The notes under the pieces are model-generated. The model was given only the letters and a program-made list of their open reading frames with translations. It ran no database searches and was not told the origin of the DNA. A stretch of 18,942 nt of DNA, taken from contig CANQMG010000019.1 in NCBI GenBank assembly GCA_947624925.1, positions 1-18,942 on the forward strand, written 5' to 3'. The translations under genes and the position numbers were made by a program. The DNA comes from an uncultured Clostridia bacterium. Lineage in GTDB: Bacteria > Bacillota > Clostridia > TANB77 > CAG-508. Below are positions 1 to 7,956 of the stretch, in pieces. Each line of letters opens with the position of its first letter. Position 1 is the first letter of the stretch.

Positions 1-473
1 CAGCAGTAGTATCTGAGCCTCCTCTTCCTAATGTTGTTATTTCACCATCATTATTTATTCCTTGAAAACCAGCTACAATAACAATTTTTCTATTATTTAA
101 TTGCTTTAATATATTATCTGTTTTAATATTAATAATATTAGCATCCCCATAATTACTATTAGTTATAATAGGTACTTGCCAACCAGTAAATGAAACAGCA
201 TCATATCCCATTTTTTGCAAGCACATACATAACTTAGATATTGTAATTTGTTCTCCTGTTGATATAAGTACATCAAGTTCTCTTTTTGATGGCATATCAA
301 TTATTTCTTGTGCTTGTTTTACTAAATTGTCTGTTGTTTTGCCGTTGTGCAGAAACAGTAACAACAACATCATTTTTATTATTATATTCTTTTATAATAT
401 GTTTACACACATTAAATAATTTATCTGTATCTGCCACTGAGCTTCCACCAAATTTTTGTACAATTATGCTCAT
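1..473 (-). CDS. lysC: Aspartokinase (5' part, runs off window), split by +1 frameshift at CGG
   Basis: Aspartate kinase phosphorylates L-aspartate, the first step towards lysine, threonine, methionine and diaminopimelate. The N-terminus has the kinase signature VQKFGGSSVADTDK (residues 5-18). After VVVTVSAQ (36-43) the frame breaks. Skipping C344 restores GKTTDNLVKQAQEI, then PSKRELDVLISTGEQ, YDAVSFTGWQ and TTLGRGGSDTTA up to the window edge. All are hallmark blocks of the family; B. subtilis LysC has VSAMGKSTD at the first. So the coding path is 473-345 then 343-1. The ATG at 473 is preceded by GAGGTG-like bases at 484-488. Gly44, encoded by the shifted GGC, is a strongly conserved family residue. 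Whether a full enzyme is made depends on recoding at CGG; otherwise this is a pseudogene or a sequence error. The regulatory ACT domains lie outside the window. Confidence 0.93.
342..344 (-). other. In-frame CGG codon at +1 frameshift site in lysC
   Basis: Codon 44 of the zero frame is CGG (C344, G343, G342), preceded by CAA. Reading on in zero frame gives RQNNRQFSKTSTRNN and a stop. Dropping C344 gives the conserved GKTTDNL. The skipped base would make the quadruplet CGGC read as Gly. No other lesion is visible in the gene. Confidence 0.85.
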
Positions 474-530
474 TTTATGGCACACCTCACTATTTTTTAT
501 ATAATATTGACTTATTAAATTAAATATCGT

Positions 531-559
531 CATATAATATTATATTAGTTTAGTGTAAA
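531..559 (-). promoter_or_regulatory. Possible sigma-A promoter for lysC
   Basis: On the minus strand TTTACA (559-554) is followed after 17 bases by TATATG (536-531), about 60 bases upstream of the lysC ATG. The -35 box matches five of six consensus bases and the -10 box four of six. In DNA this AT-rich such a match is weak evidence, so the call is tentative. lysC could also be read from prfB, whose stop is only 113 bases upstream. Confidence 0.3.
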
Positions 560-586
560 TATGTGATTTATGCCATTATAGGCATT

Positions 587-1694
587 TTAATTATTTTTAT
601 AAGTTCTTAAATAAGCATCTATAAATTCGTCAATTTCGCCATTCATAACTGCTTCTATATTTCCTGTTTCATAATTTGTTCTGTGATCTTTTACCATTGT
701 ATATGGGCAAAATACATAAGAACGAATCTGACTTCCCCATCCAATTTCTTTTTGAGTTCCTTTTATATCTTCTATTTTTTCTTTTTGTTCTCTTTCTTTT
801 ATATCAATTAACTTAGATTTTAGCATTTTCATTGCTGTTTCTTTATTTTGTATTTGAGACCTTTCAGATTGACACGAAACCACAATATTAGTTGGTATAT
901 GAGTTATTCTAACTGCAGAATCTGTTTTATTAATATGTTGCCCTCCTGCTCCAGAGGCTCTATATGTATCAATTCTTAAATCATTAGGATTAATTTGTAT
1001 TTCTAAGTCATCAGTAATTTCAGGTAAAACATCTAAAGAAGCAAATGAAGTATGTCTTCTGCCACCTGCATCAAAAGGAGAAATTCTAACAAGTCTATGA
1101 ACTCCTTTTTCGGATTTTAAATATCCATATGCATTTTCTCCAGAAATTAGAGCTGTAACGCTTTTGATTCCTGCTCCATCTCCTTCTAAATAATCTAATT
1201 CTTTAACCACATATCCATTTCTAGCTGCCCATCTTGAATACATACGATATAACATTTCAGCCCAATCTTGTGATTCAGTCCCACCTGCACCAGGATGTAA
1301 TGTAATGATTGCATTATTCTTATCAAATTTTTCATTTAACAATGTTTCAACTTCAAATTTTTCTATGCATTTTTCAATATTTTTTACATTTTTATGTAAA
1401 TCATTTGCTAATTCTTCATCATATTCAGAAATTAAAAAATCATTTAATTCTAATAAATTTTTTATTTGCTGAGTATATTCTTTAAATTTATTTGTTCTTT
1501 CTTTTAAACTTTTAATTTCTTGTAATACTATACTTGAATTTTTACTATCATTCCAAAATGTCTGATTTGTTGTTTGTTGTTCTAATTCAGATAATTTGTT
1601 TAGTAGCTTTTCAATGTCAAAGTGAATCACCTATACTTTTTAAATTTTCATTTATACGTTGTAGGTTTCTTTTACATTCGTCTAAATCTATCAA
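587..1694 (-). CDS. prfB: Peptide chain release factor 2 with programmed +1 frameshift
   Basis: RF2 recognises UAA and UGA stop codons and triggers peptide release on the ribosome. The coding path is 1694-1620 (25 codons from a TTG start), a skipped T1619, then 1618-587, giving 368 residues. AAGGAG (1708-1703) lies 8 bases before the TTG; ATG and GTG triplets nearby run straight into TGA. The short first frame gives LIDLDECKRNLQ and ends at the in-frame TGA. The main part carries the stop-codon-reading tripeptide SPF at about residues 205-207 and the catalytic GGQ at 250-252 (SGAGGQHINKTDSAVR), the positions found in E. coli RF2. Frameshifting at CTT TGA C is the well-known autoregulation of prfB: low RF2 slows termination at TGA and favours the shift. 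The gene stands alone here, divergent from sigK and not behind secA. Confidence 0.97.
1616..1632 (-). promoter_or_regulatory. prfB: prfB autoregulatory +1 frameshift signal
   Basis: The classical slippery CTT TGA C is at 1622-1616, with TGA as codon 26. AGGTGAT (1632-1626) lies three bases before CTT and can pair with the 3' end of 16S rRNA, as the internal Shine-Dalgarno of prfB does. The pairing register differs from the AGGGGG of E. coli. Confidence 0.93.
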
Positions 1695-1730
1695 ATCACC
1701 ATCTCCTTATACCCTTATTATTTGAAATTA

Positions 1731-1759
1731 ATTATATAATATAAATTTAATTTTGTACA
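1731..1759 (-). promoter_or_regulatory. Probable sigma-A promoter for prfB
   Basis: On the minus strand TGTACA (1759-1754) is followed after exactly 17 bases by a perfect TATAAT (1736-1731). This would place the transcript start some 30 bases before the TTG start of prfB. The -35 box matches four of six consensus bases. The site lies in the divergent prfB-sigK intergenic region. Confidence 0.55.
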
Positions 1760-1836
1760 TACTAAAAAATAAATGAACATGCACTTTTATTTTTTTTCAG
1801 AATATAATTTGATATAGAAAATTTTGGAGGTAATAT

Positions 1837-2535
1837 ATGTTAGCCTTATCTATATCAGGTTTTTTTGCATTTATTAAGTCTGCCATATTTGTGGTTGGAT
1901 ATATACAAAGTAATAATTTATTTCCAGAACCTTTAAGCTCTGAGGATGAAAAAAAATATTTAGAAAGATTAAAACAAGGAGATGAAGATGCACGAAATAT
2001 ATTAATAGAAAGAAATTTAAGGCTAGTTGCTCACATAAGTAAAAAATATTGTACTACAAATATAGATCAAGATGATTTAATTTCAATAGGTACAATAGGA
2101 CTAATTAAAGGAATAAATAGTTTTAATATGGATAAAAATATTAGACTTGCTACATATGCTGCAAGATGTATAGAAAATGAAATTTTAATGTTTATAAGGA
2201 GTAATAAAAAAACAAAAGCAGAAGTCTATTTAAATGAACCAATTGGAAAAGATAAAGATGACAATGAGGTAACTCTAATAGAAGTTCTTGAAAACGAAGG
2301 ACGTTCTATTGAAGATGAAATTGATATAAAATTTAAAATAAAGCAACTATACAATAAAATGAAAGATATTCTAAAGGATAGAGAAAAATATATACTAGAA
2401 TTGAGATTTGGTCTTGGAGGAAAAAAGCCTAAAACCCAACATGAAATTGCTGAGATGATGGGAATATCTCGTTCATATGTATCTAGAATAGAAACTAAAG
2501 CTATAAGTAAATTATCTGAGGTGATAAAAGAATAG
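1837..2535 (+). CDS. sigK: Sporulation sigma factor SigK precursor (pro-sigma-K)
   Basis: Sigma-K directs late mother-cell transcription (coat, cortex, release) during endospore formation. The 232-residue protein has a hydrophobic pro-sequence of about 21 residues (MLALSISGFFAFIKSAIFVV) ending just before Y22. This matches the position where B. subtilis pro-sigma-K is cleaved by SpoIVFB. Mature blocks follow the family closely: NLRLVAHISKKY (60-71), DDLISIGTIGLIKGI (79-93), ATYAARCIENEILM (105-118), and a region 4.2 helix-turn-helix around TQHEIAEMMGISRSYVSRIE (200-219). The gene is uninterrupted, so there is no skin-type element. GGAGG (1826-1830) lies 6 bases before the ATG. SigE is the closest alternative, but the pro-sequence and FPEPLS block favour SigK. 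Conserved arginines here use CGA (DARN) and CGT (SRSY). Confidence 0.95.
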   Translation: MLALSISGFFAFIKSAIFVVGYIQSNNLFPEPLSSEDEKKYLERLKQGDEDARNILIERNLRLVAHISKKYCTTNIDQDDLISIGTIGLIKGINSFNMDKNIRLATYAARCIENEILMFIRSNKKTKAEVYLNEPIGKDKDDNEVTLIEVLENEGRSIEDEIDIKFKIKQLYNKMKDILKDREKYILELRFGLGGKKPKTQHEIAEMMGISRSYVSRIETKAISKLSEVIKE

Positions 2536-2545
2536 AATAGAAAAG

Positions 2546-2580
2546 TTTTGAGCATTATCTTAATTTGATAATGCTCAAAA
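2546..2580. terminator. Bidirectional terminator between sigK and tspO
   Basis: A perfect 14-bp stem pairs TTTTGAGCATTATC (2546-2559) with its complement at 2567-2580 across a 7-base loop. A T-rich stretch follows on the plus strand (TTAATTTTATTTT), and TTTT follows one base after the stem on the minus strand. It lies between the converging ends of sigK and tspO, so it probably ends both transcripts. Confidence 0.88.
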
Positions 2581-2591
2581 TTAATTTTATT

Positions 2592-3047
2592 TTAATTTAA
2601 AAGATAAATTGATAGATTTAAATATGTTGCAAATAATATCCATATTAAATAAGGTATTTGTAAAAGTCCTGCTACTTTATTTTTATCATAAAACTTTTTT
2701 ATCATTATAATAACTACTATATCTAATAAAATTATCCATAAAAATGCAAAAAATCTCCATTTAAACACGAAAAATATTATAGACCATAATGCATTTATCA
2801 CAAGTTGAGTATAATAAATTAAATCAATATCTTTTGTAGTTAAATCTTTACTTTTTAAAATTCCATAAGATACACCCATTAAAACATATAATATGCTCCA
2901 AACAATTGGAAAAACAATACTTGGTGGAGCTAATGCTGGTTTTTGCAATGAATTATAATCAATAAACTTAGAAATTATAAAACCTACAACTGCTCCAACA
3001 ATTACTGGTATTAATATAGATTTTACATAAATACCTATTTTTTTCAC
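2592..3047 (-). CDS. tspO: TspO/MBR family membrane protein (tryptophan-rich sensory protein)
   Basis: TspO proteins are five-helix membrane proteins that bind tetrapyrroles such as haem and protoporphyrin; their cellular role in bacteria is still debated. This 151-residue protein is of normal length, almost wholly hydrophobic, with about five membrane segments. It carries the family block KPALAPPSIVFPIVWSILY (about residues 36-54) and later a W-rich helix (LWSIIFFVFKWRFFAFLW). The GTG at 3047 is preferred because GAGGTG (3059-3054) lies 6 bases upstream. An earlier in-frame GTG at 3056 falls inside that ribosome-binding site. It appears monocistronic: a terminator lies upstream at 3105-3143 and another just past its stop. 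I see no convincing promoter of its own. Confidence 0.9.
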   Translation of the reverse strand: MKKIGIYVKSILIPVIVGAVVGFIISKFIDYNSLQKPALAPPSIVFPIVWSILYVLMGVSYGILKSKDLTTKDIDLIYYTQLVINALWSIIFFVFKWRFFAFLWIILLDIVVIIMIKKFYDKNKVAGLLQIPYLIWILFATYLNLSIYLLN

Positions 3048-3104
3048 ATAAATCACCTCATTAATATTTATTAAAAAAAGAATAAAATATACTTAAAATA
3101 AAAA

Positions 3105-3143
3105 TCAAATAAGAGCATAACTATATGTTATTCTTTTATTTGA
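3105..3143 (-). terminator. Intrinsic terminator downstream of the 89-residue gene
   Basis: The arms TCAAATAAGAGCATAAC (3105-3121) and 3127-3143 form a 17-bp stem with one G-T pair and one mismatch around a 5-base loop. On the minus strand the stem is followed directly by TTTTTATTTT. It begins about 37 bases past the stop at 3180 and separates that gene from tspO. Confidence 0.82.
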
Positions 3144-3151
3144 CTTTTACG

Positions 3152-3485
3152 GTTGCGCACATATTTATAATTCTTTTCATTATATATTAATAATTTGTTT
3201 CTTTCTTAATAATTTATCTAAATAATATTTATTTTTAATTTTGTTATTTTGATATAATTTTAATTCACTTTCTTGCTCAGTTAATTTAGCTTTAAGATTT
3301 TCTATTTCTTTATTTTTTATAATTAATTCGTTTAATATCTTATCTATAGCACTATTTATTTCTTCTGTACTTATATAAGTATAACTACTAATACTTGGCT
3401 GTTCTATAACAGCCTCTGTTAATATAAATTCCGCTTCTTCTATACTCACTTTATCCTCCGTTTATGTAATTTTTTTTTGCGCAAC
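3152..3485. repeat. 8-bp inverted repeat GTTGCGCA flanking the 89-residue gene
   Basis: GTTGCGCA at 3152-3159 and its exact complement TGCGCAAC at 3478-3485 sit just outside the small gene at 3180-3449. They stand out as GC-rich in very AT-rich surroundings. One copy lies at the predicted transcript start and the other between the stop codon and the terminator. They could pair as the two ends of the mRNA, or be repressor sites (TTGCGCAA at 3477-3484 is a perfect palindrome). No target-site duplication marks them as a mobile element. Confidence 0.6.
3180..3449 (-). CDS. Small hypothetical coiled-coil protein (89 residues)
   Basis: I do not recognise this protein. The first 30 residues are acidic and mixed (MSIEEAEFILTEAVIEQP). 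From about residue 32 to 85 it is rich in E, K, L and I with heptad-like spacing (NKEIENLKAKLTEQESELKL), predicting a coiled coil, and the end is basic (LLRKKQ). There is no signal peptide or membrane segment, so it is probably cytoplasmic. The start is GTG at 3449, with GGAGG five bases upstream. It forms its own transcription unit, with a good promoter at 3492-3520 and a strong terminator at 3105-3143. It ends in tandem stops (TAA TGA). A role in assembling or regulating another complex is possible, but nothing in the neighbourhood shows which. Confidence 0.75.
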   Translation of the reverse strand: MSIEEAEFILTEAVIEQPSISSYTYISTEEINSAIDKILNELIIKNKEIENLKAKLTEQESELKLYQNNKIKNKYYLDKLLRKKQIINI

Positions 3486-3491
3486 TTTGAT

Positions 3492-3520
3492 ATTATATAA
3501 TTACATTTATTATTTTTCAA
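3492..3520 (-). promoter_or_regulatory. Strong sigma-A-type promoter for the 89-residue gene
   Basis: On the minus strand TTGAAA (3520-3515) and a perfect TATAAT (3497-3492) are separated by exactly 17 bases. This is the best promoter match in the window. Transcription would start near 3485, right at the GC-rich TGCGCAAC motif, leaving a leader of about 35 bases before the GTG start. Confidence 0.72.
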
Positions 3521-3558
3521 GCAAATATAAAAAAATTCATAACTTTTTTTCAAAAAAT

Positions 3559-4134
3559 TTACATTTCTTGATATAATTCTTTATAAATTTTATAATTTCT
3601 TAAAATTTTCCTTATATACATATTAGTTTCTTTAAAAGGCACTTTTTCTATATCTGAGCCATCACTTTTTATAATTTGTGTTTCAATCCATTTATCCACA
3701 TTTCCTATTCCGGCATTATATGCACAAACTGCTAATGAATAATTTTCATTATAATAGCTTAATAGTTTATCAAAATATTTAATTCCCAAATATATATTTT
3801 CTTCAGGATTAAATAATGTTTCATTTTCCTTAAATTCTATTTTTGTATTCTTTGCAGTTTCTTTGGCAGTAGATTCAATAAGTTGCATTAATCCTTTAGC
3901 ATTACTTTTTGAAACAACTTTCTCATTAAAATTACTTTCCGCTTTTATAAATGCAAAAATTAATAATGGATCAATATTGAATTCTTCAGAATATTTATAT
4001 ACATATTCTGAGTATTTAAGCGGAAATAAATTTTTATAAATTATTTCTTTTATATTAAATATTTTATATAACATAAGTAATATAATTAAAATTATTAAAA
4101 GTATAACAAGTAATTTTTTAAATTTTTTAAGCAA
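3559..4134 (-). CDS. Membrane-anchored lytic transglycosylase (SLT domain)
   Basis: Lytic transglycosylases cleave the MurNAc-GlcNAc bond of peptidoglycan, forming 1,6-anhydro ends. The 191-residue protein has a basic start and a single long hydrophobic segment (about residues 8-26), which is a signal anchor. A compact SLT domain follows: catalytic Glu66 in AFIKAESNF, the GLMQL block (81-85) and AVCAYNAGIGNV (135-146). This is the usual motif order of the family. The start is TTG at 4134 with GGGAGA (4148-4143) eight bases before it. It lies 32 bases behind polA and is probably co-transcribed. In many clostridia a gene of this type follows polA and coaE; coaE is absent here. Confidence 0.9.
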   Translation of the reverse strand: MLKKFKKLLVILLIILIILLMLYKIFNIKEIIYKNLFPLKYSEYVYKYSEEFNIDPLLIFAFIKAESNFNEKVVSKSNAKGLMQLIESTAKETAKNTKIEFKENETLFNPEENIYLGIKYFDKLLSYYNENYSLAVCAYNAGIGNVDKWIETQIIKSDGSDIEKVPFKETNMYIRKILRNYKIYKELYQEM

Positions 4135-4166
4135 TATAAATCTCTCCCTATTATATTTCTTTTGTA

Positions 4167-6890
4167 TTATTTAACATCATACCATGTATCTGCTTCATTT
4201 AAATCAACTTTTAATGGTACCTTAAGTTTTGTTGCATCTTCCATAGACTTTCTTAAGATTTCTTTTACTCTTTCCTTTTCATCTATAGGAGATTCAATTA
4301 ATAATTCATCATGAATTTGCAATAATAACTTAGCCTCTAAATTATTGTTTTTTAAAGAATTATATACATTTATCATAGCAATTTTCATTATATCAGCTGC
4401 AGTACCTTGTATAGGTGCATTCATAGCAACCCTATTTCCAAACTGCCTTACCATATAATTATTAGACGAAATTTCTGGAATATATCTTCTTCTGTGAAAC
4501 AAAGTTTCCACATATCCATTCTCTTTTGCCTCTTCTACAATATTATCCATAAATAATTTTATTTTAGGATATTTTTCTAAATATTGGTCTATATATGTTT
4601 TTGCAAGTTTCCTTGATATTCCTAGTTGTCCTGCTAGGCCAAAATCACTTATTCCATATACAATTCCAAAATTAACTGCTTTTGCCTCTGATCTTTTTTC
4701 TTTTGTAACTTCCTCTAACGGTATTCCAAAAACCTTTGATGCAGCTTGAGCATGTATATCCTCATCTTTATTAAAAGCATCTATCATATGCTCATCATCT
4801 GCAATATGAGATAAAACCCTTAATTCAATTTGAGAATAATCAGCATCTATAAATACAGAATTATCTTTTGGTTTAAATACTTTTCTAAGTTTTTTTCCAA
4901 GTTCTACTCTGGTAGGTATATTTTGAAGATTTGGCTCTGTACTACTTATTCTGCCAGTCGCAGTAACTGTTTGATGAAAATATGAATGAATACGATTAGT
5001 TTTAGGATTTATATATGGTAGTAATCCCTCTACATATGTTGAATTAAGTTTTACTAATTGTCTATATTCTAGTATTTTATTTATAATTTCATGCTCATTT
5101 TTTAATTTTTCTAGTACATCTACATCTGTTGAATATCCATTTTTAGTTTTTTTATAAACAGGAAGTTTTAACTTTTCAAATAAAATCTCACCCAATTGTT
5201 TTGTAGAGTTAATATTAAATTCTTCTCCTGCGAGATTATATATATCTTGAGTTATTTTTGTAATTCTCTCTTGCAAAATTTTTCCAAATTCAATAAGTTC
5301 ATTTTTATCCAAATAAATTCCTTCATATTGCATATCTGCTAATACTTCTACTAAAGGCATTTCAATATTATTAAACAATTCTAATTGATTCGTGTTTTTT
5401 AATTTTTCTTCTGTTATATTGTATATTTTATTAATGCAATACACATATAATGCTGATTTATACTTTTCATTTTCATTATTTTCTTCATCAGATATATTAT
5501 CAAATAAATTAATCTGCATACTATCAATACTATTGCTTTTCCCTATTTTTTCTAAATATTCGTTTACATTAATATCTAAATATTCATCTGCAAGATTATC
5601 TATTTCATATTTACTTGCTGTTGGATTTAGTATATATGCTGCAATTTCAATGTCGTACGTAAAATTTGTTGGAGAAATATTATTTTCTTTTAGCACAATA
5701 TAATTTTCCTTTTGCATATAACCTATTTTTTTTATATTTTTACTTTCAAAAACTTCTTTTAATTTAAGTATTTTATCATTTTTAATAAAATATATAATAT
5801 TTTCATCTTCATTATATATGCTAACATTTTTTATAGATTTATTTATTATGCTACTTTTACTTGTATCATAATTAAAATAGTAAATCATTTCATTTTTTTG
5901 TTTTATATAATTTAGTACATATTCTAACTGTGTATCTTCATTTATATCATTTATTTTAAATAAATTATCATTTATATTTGTAGATTCATTTATTTCTATT
6001 TCACTAAGATTAAATCTTTCAATAAATCTATTTAATCTTAATTTTTTAAATAATTTAATAACGTCTTCATTATTCCATTCTTTAATTGTTAAATCATCAA
6101 TTTTATCATCTAGTGGAACTTTTATATTTATAGTTCCTAATGTTTTTGATAGTAATGCAAGTTCTTTATTATTAACTAATTTTTCTCTTAATTTTCCTTT
6201 AACATCATCTGCTTTATCTTGCTCTAAGTTTTTATATAGGTTATCAATTGTCTTATATTTTTTTATTAAATTTAACGCTGTTTTTTCGCCAACACCAGGA
6301 ACTCCTGGAATATTATCTGATGTATCACCCATTAAACCTTTTACTTCAATAAGTTTCTTTGGTTCTAATCCGTATTCTTCTAATATTTTCTCTTTATCAT
6401 AGTCTTCTGTTTCTGTTTTTCCCATTTTAGTTCTTGGAATTCTTACAATAATTTTATCACTTACTAATTGAAAATTATCCCTATCTCCAGATAAAATTGT
6501 AACATCTAAACCTTCCTTTTCTGCAGTTTTAGATAATGTACCAATAATATCATCAGCTTCATATCCTTCTTTTTCAATAATAGAAATATTCATAGCTCTT
6601 AAAATATCTTTAATTAAAGGCATCTGTGTTACAAGTTCTTCAGGCATTGCGTGCCTATTTGCTTTATATCCTTCATATAATTTATGTCTTGCAGTAGGTG
6701 CTTTTAGATCAAACGCTACACATAAATATTCTGGATTTAAGTCCTCCAATATTTTAAATAATATATTCAAAAATCCATAAATAGCATTAGTATATGTTCC
6801 ATCTGGTGTTACAAGCATTTTACTCCCCATAATTCCATAAAATGCTCTATTCATAATACTATTTCCATCAATTAAAACTAAACGTGACAT
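4167..6890 (-). CDS. polA: DNA polymerase I
   Basis: PolA fills gaps and removes RNA primers during replication and excision repair. The 907-residue protein is of normal length. The N-terminal 5'-3' nuclease is intact: LVLIDGNS (D8), YEADDIIG (D113, D114), SGDRD (D136, D138), GDTSDNIPGVPGVGEKTA (189-206). The C-terminal polymerase has motif A DYSQIELR (D684), motif B KAVNFGIVYG (near 737) and motif C QIHDELL (D861). The middle domain (about 310-490) has lost the proofreading residues: where a DxE motif is expected it reads MIYYFNYDTSK. ATG at 6890 follows GAGGAGG and overlaps the end of the preceding acyltransferase gene by 13 bases, so it is translated from the same transcript. Confidence 0.98.
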   Translation of the reverse strand: MSRLVLIDGNSIMNRAFYGIMGSKMLVTPDGTYTNAIYGFLNILFKILEDLNPEYLCVAFDLKAPTARHKLYEGYKANRHAMPEELVTQMPLIKDILRAMNISIIEKEGYEADDIIGTLSKTAEKEGLDVTILSGDRDNFQLVSDKIIVRIPRTKMGKTETEDYDKEKILEEYGLEPKKLIEVKGLMGDTSDNIPGVPGVGEKTALNLIKKYKTIDNLYKNLEQDKADDVKGKLREKLVNNKELALLSKTLGTINIKVPLDDKIDDLTIKEWNNEDVIKLFKKLRLNRFIERFNLSEIEINESTNINDNLFKINDINEDTQLEYVLNYIKQKNEMIYYFNYDTSKSSIINKSIKNVSIYNEDENIIYFIKNDKILKLKEVFESKNIKKIGYMQKENYIVLKENNISPTNFTYDIEIAAYILNPTASKYEIDNLADEYLDINVNEYLEKIGKSNSIDSMQINLFDNISDEENNENEKYKSALYVYCINKIYNITEEKLKNTNQLELFNNIEMPLVEVLADMQYEGIYLDKNELIEFGKILQERITKITQDIYNLAGEEFNINSTKQLGEILFEKLKLPVYKKTKNGYSTDVDVLEKLKNEHEIINKILEYRQLVKLNSTYVEGLLPYINPKTNRIHSYFHQTVTATGRISSTEPNLQNIPTRVELGKKLRKVFKPKDNSVFIDADYSQIELRVLSHIADDEHMIDAFNKDEDIHAQAASKVFGIPLEEVTKEKRSEAKAVNFGIVYGISDFGLAGQLGISRKLAKTYIDQYLEKYPKIKLFMDNIVEEAKENGYVETLFHRRRYIPEISSNNYMVRQFGNRVAMNAPIQGTAADIMKIAMINVYNSLKNNNLEAKLLLQIHDELLIESPIDEKERVKEILRKSMEDATKLKVPLKVDLNEADTWYDVK

Positions 6891-7921
6891 TTTTCCTCCT
6901 CTTTTTTATTACTAGCATATTTATCTATTAATTTAAATATTGGCCTTTCTATAGCATATTGTCTTATTTTATCTATAAAAACACATACAAAGAATATACA
7001 TAAAGTAATACCTATTTCATATATCCAAAAATATTTTTTACCCAAATATGAATTTATATTTATAAATTTCCATAAAATTGGTCTTACAATTATATTATCA
7101 TGTATTAAATATACACCTAATACAGAAGATGAAATATAATTTATTATCTTAATATTTTTTTCCTTCATTTTTATAAAACTTATAAAAATACTAACAGATG
7201 TCATAAAGGCCAAACAATTATTTATACCAATTTCATAATAATAATGCATAGATTTAATAAAAAATATATAAAAAACAAACGCAATACTTGATGTTAATAA
7301 AATTAATATGTTGTGGTCATATAATTCTTTTATATTGTTATTATATAATTTAAAATATGCGCCTATTAAATATAAAAGTATAAAATATATATAGTTAGAA
7401 TAATATCTATTTAATAAATTAAATGTTGGCAATATACTAAAAAGGATAATAAGAAAAATAATTACATAAGTTAATTTTTTTTCATTTAAATTACTAATTA
7501 CAATATTAATAATTGGTATTGATATATATAATAATAAGTATGCAGTTATAAACCAATTTAAATTTGATAATATAGGAAAAATGGACATTAATATTATTTT
7601 AATATTTTTTTCTCTTTCAAACAATAAATAAAAAAACAATATAATATATGAATAAAAAATAGTTTCTAAAAATAATCTAATTATAGATTTAATTTTTATT
7701 TTTTTATTAACCATATAATATCCTGTTATTATTATAAATACGTTATTAGCAATTTTTCCTAAAGATTGTAGTCCGTAAAATATATTAAAATTTATACTAT
7801 TAACATATGAACTACTTATACCAGAATGAACAAATGAATGATGTAAAATTATTGAAAGTATCATAAGTATTCTTAATAGTTCAATATTACTATTTCTATT
7901 TTTGTTCTTAACAGTTTCCAT
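6878..7921 (-). CDS. Acyltransferase 3 family membrane protein
   Basis: This family (OafA/YrhL-like) moves acetyl or other acyl groups across the membrane onto sugars such as cell-wall polymers, O-antigens or exopolysaccharides. The 347-residue protein has about ten hydrophobic segments. It has the typical N-terminal block NIELLRILMILSIILHHSF, with the paired histidines at 27-28 that are functionally important in the family. Other features are FIIITGYYMV in the second segment and the helix block VLGVYLIHDN near the C-terminus. ATG at 7921 follows AGGAGA. It lies 35 bases behind the FAD oxidoreductase and overlaps polA by 13 bases, so it belongs to the glycan cluster. The acceptor cannot be told from sequence. 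Confidence 0.9.
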   Translation of the reverse strand: METVKNKNRNSNIELLRILMILSIILHHSFVHSGISSSYVNSINFNIFYGLQSLGKIANNVFIIITGYYMVNKKIKIKSIIRLFLETIFYSYIILFFYLLFEREKNIKIILMSIFPILSNLNWFITAYLLLYISIPIINIVISNLNEKKLTYVIIFLIILFSILPTFNLLNRYYSNYIYFILLYLIGAYFKLYNNNIKELYDHNILILLTSSIAFVFYIFFIKSMHYYYEIGINNCLAFMTSVSIFISFIKMKEKNIKIINYISSSVLGVYLIHDNIIVRPILWKFININSYLGKKYFWIYEIGITLCIFFVCVFIDKIRQYAIERPIFKLIDKYASNKKEEEKCHV

Positions 7922-7956
7922 ATTAATTTTCTCCTAAATTATTCCTTTATTTTCTA

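Noticed and set aside
507..538. TTGACT and TATAAT on the plus strand
   Set aside because: The spacing is 20 bases and no plus-strand gene follows.
570..585. ATGCC/GGCAT hairpin downstream of prfB as a terminator
   Set aside because: The stem is only 5 bp and no T-run follows on the minus strand, so it is too weak to call.
1741..1766. Sigma-E-like promoter for sigK (CATACTAA at about 1758 with an ATA-rich -35)
   Set aside because: Mother-cell control would make sense, but the -35 match is poor in AT-rich DNA and it overlaps the better prfB promoter. Not strong enough to list.
3137..3181. 14-codon reading frame overlapping the stop of the 89-residue gene
   Set aside because: It begins inside tandem stops with no ribosome-binding site and runs into the terminator stem; probably chance.
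3152..3485. Inverted GTTGCGCA copies as the ends of a miniature mobile element
   Set aside because: The arms are only 8 bp, no target duplication flanks them, and the enclosed gene has a normal promoter and resembles no transposase.
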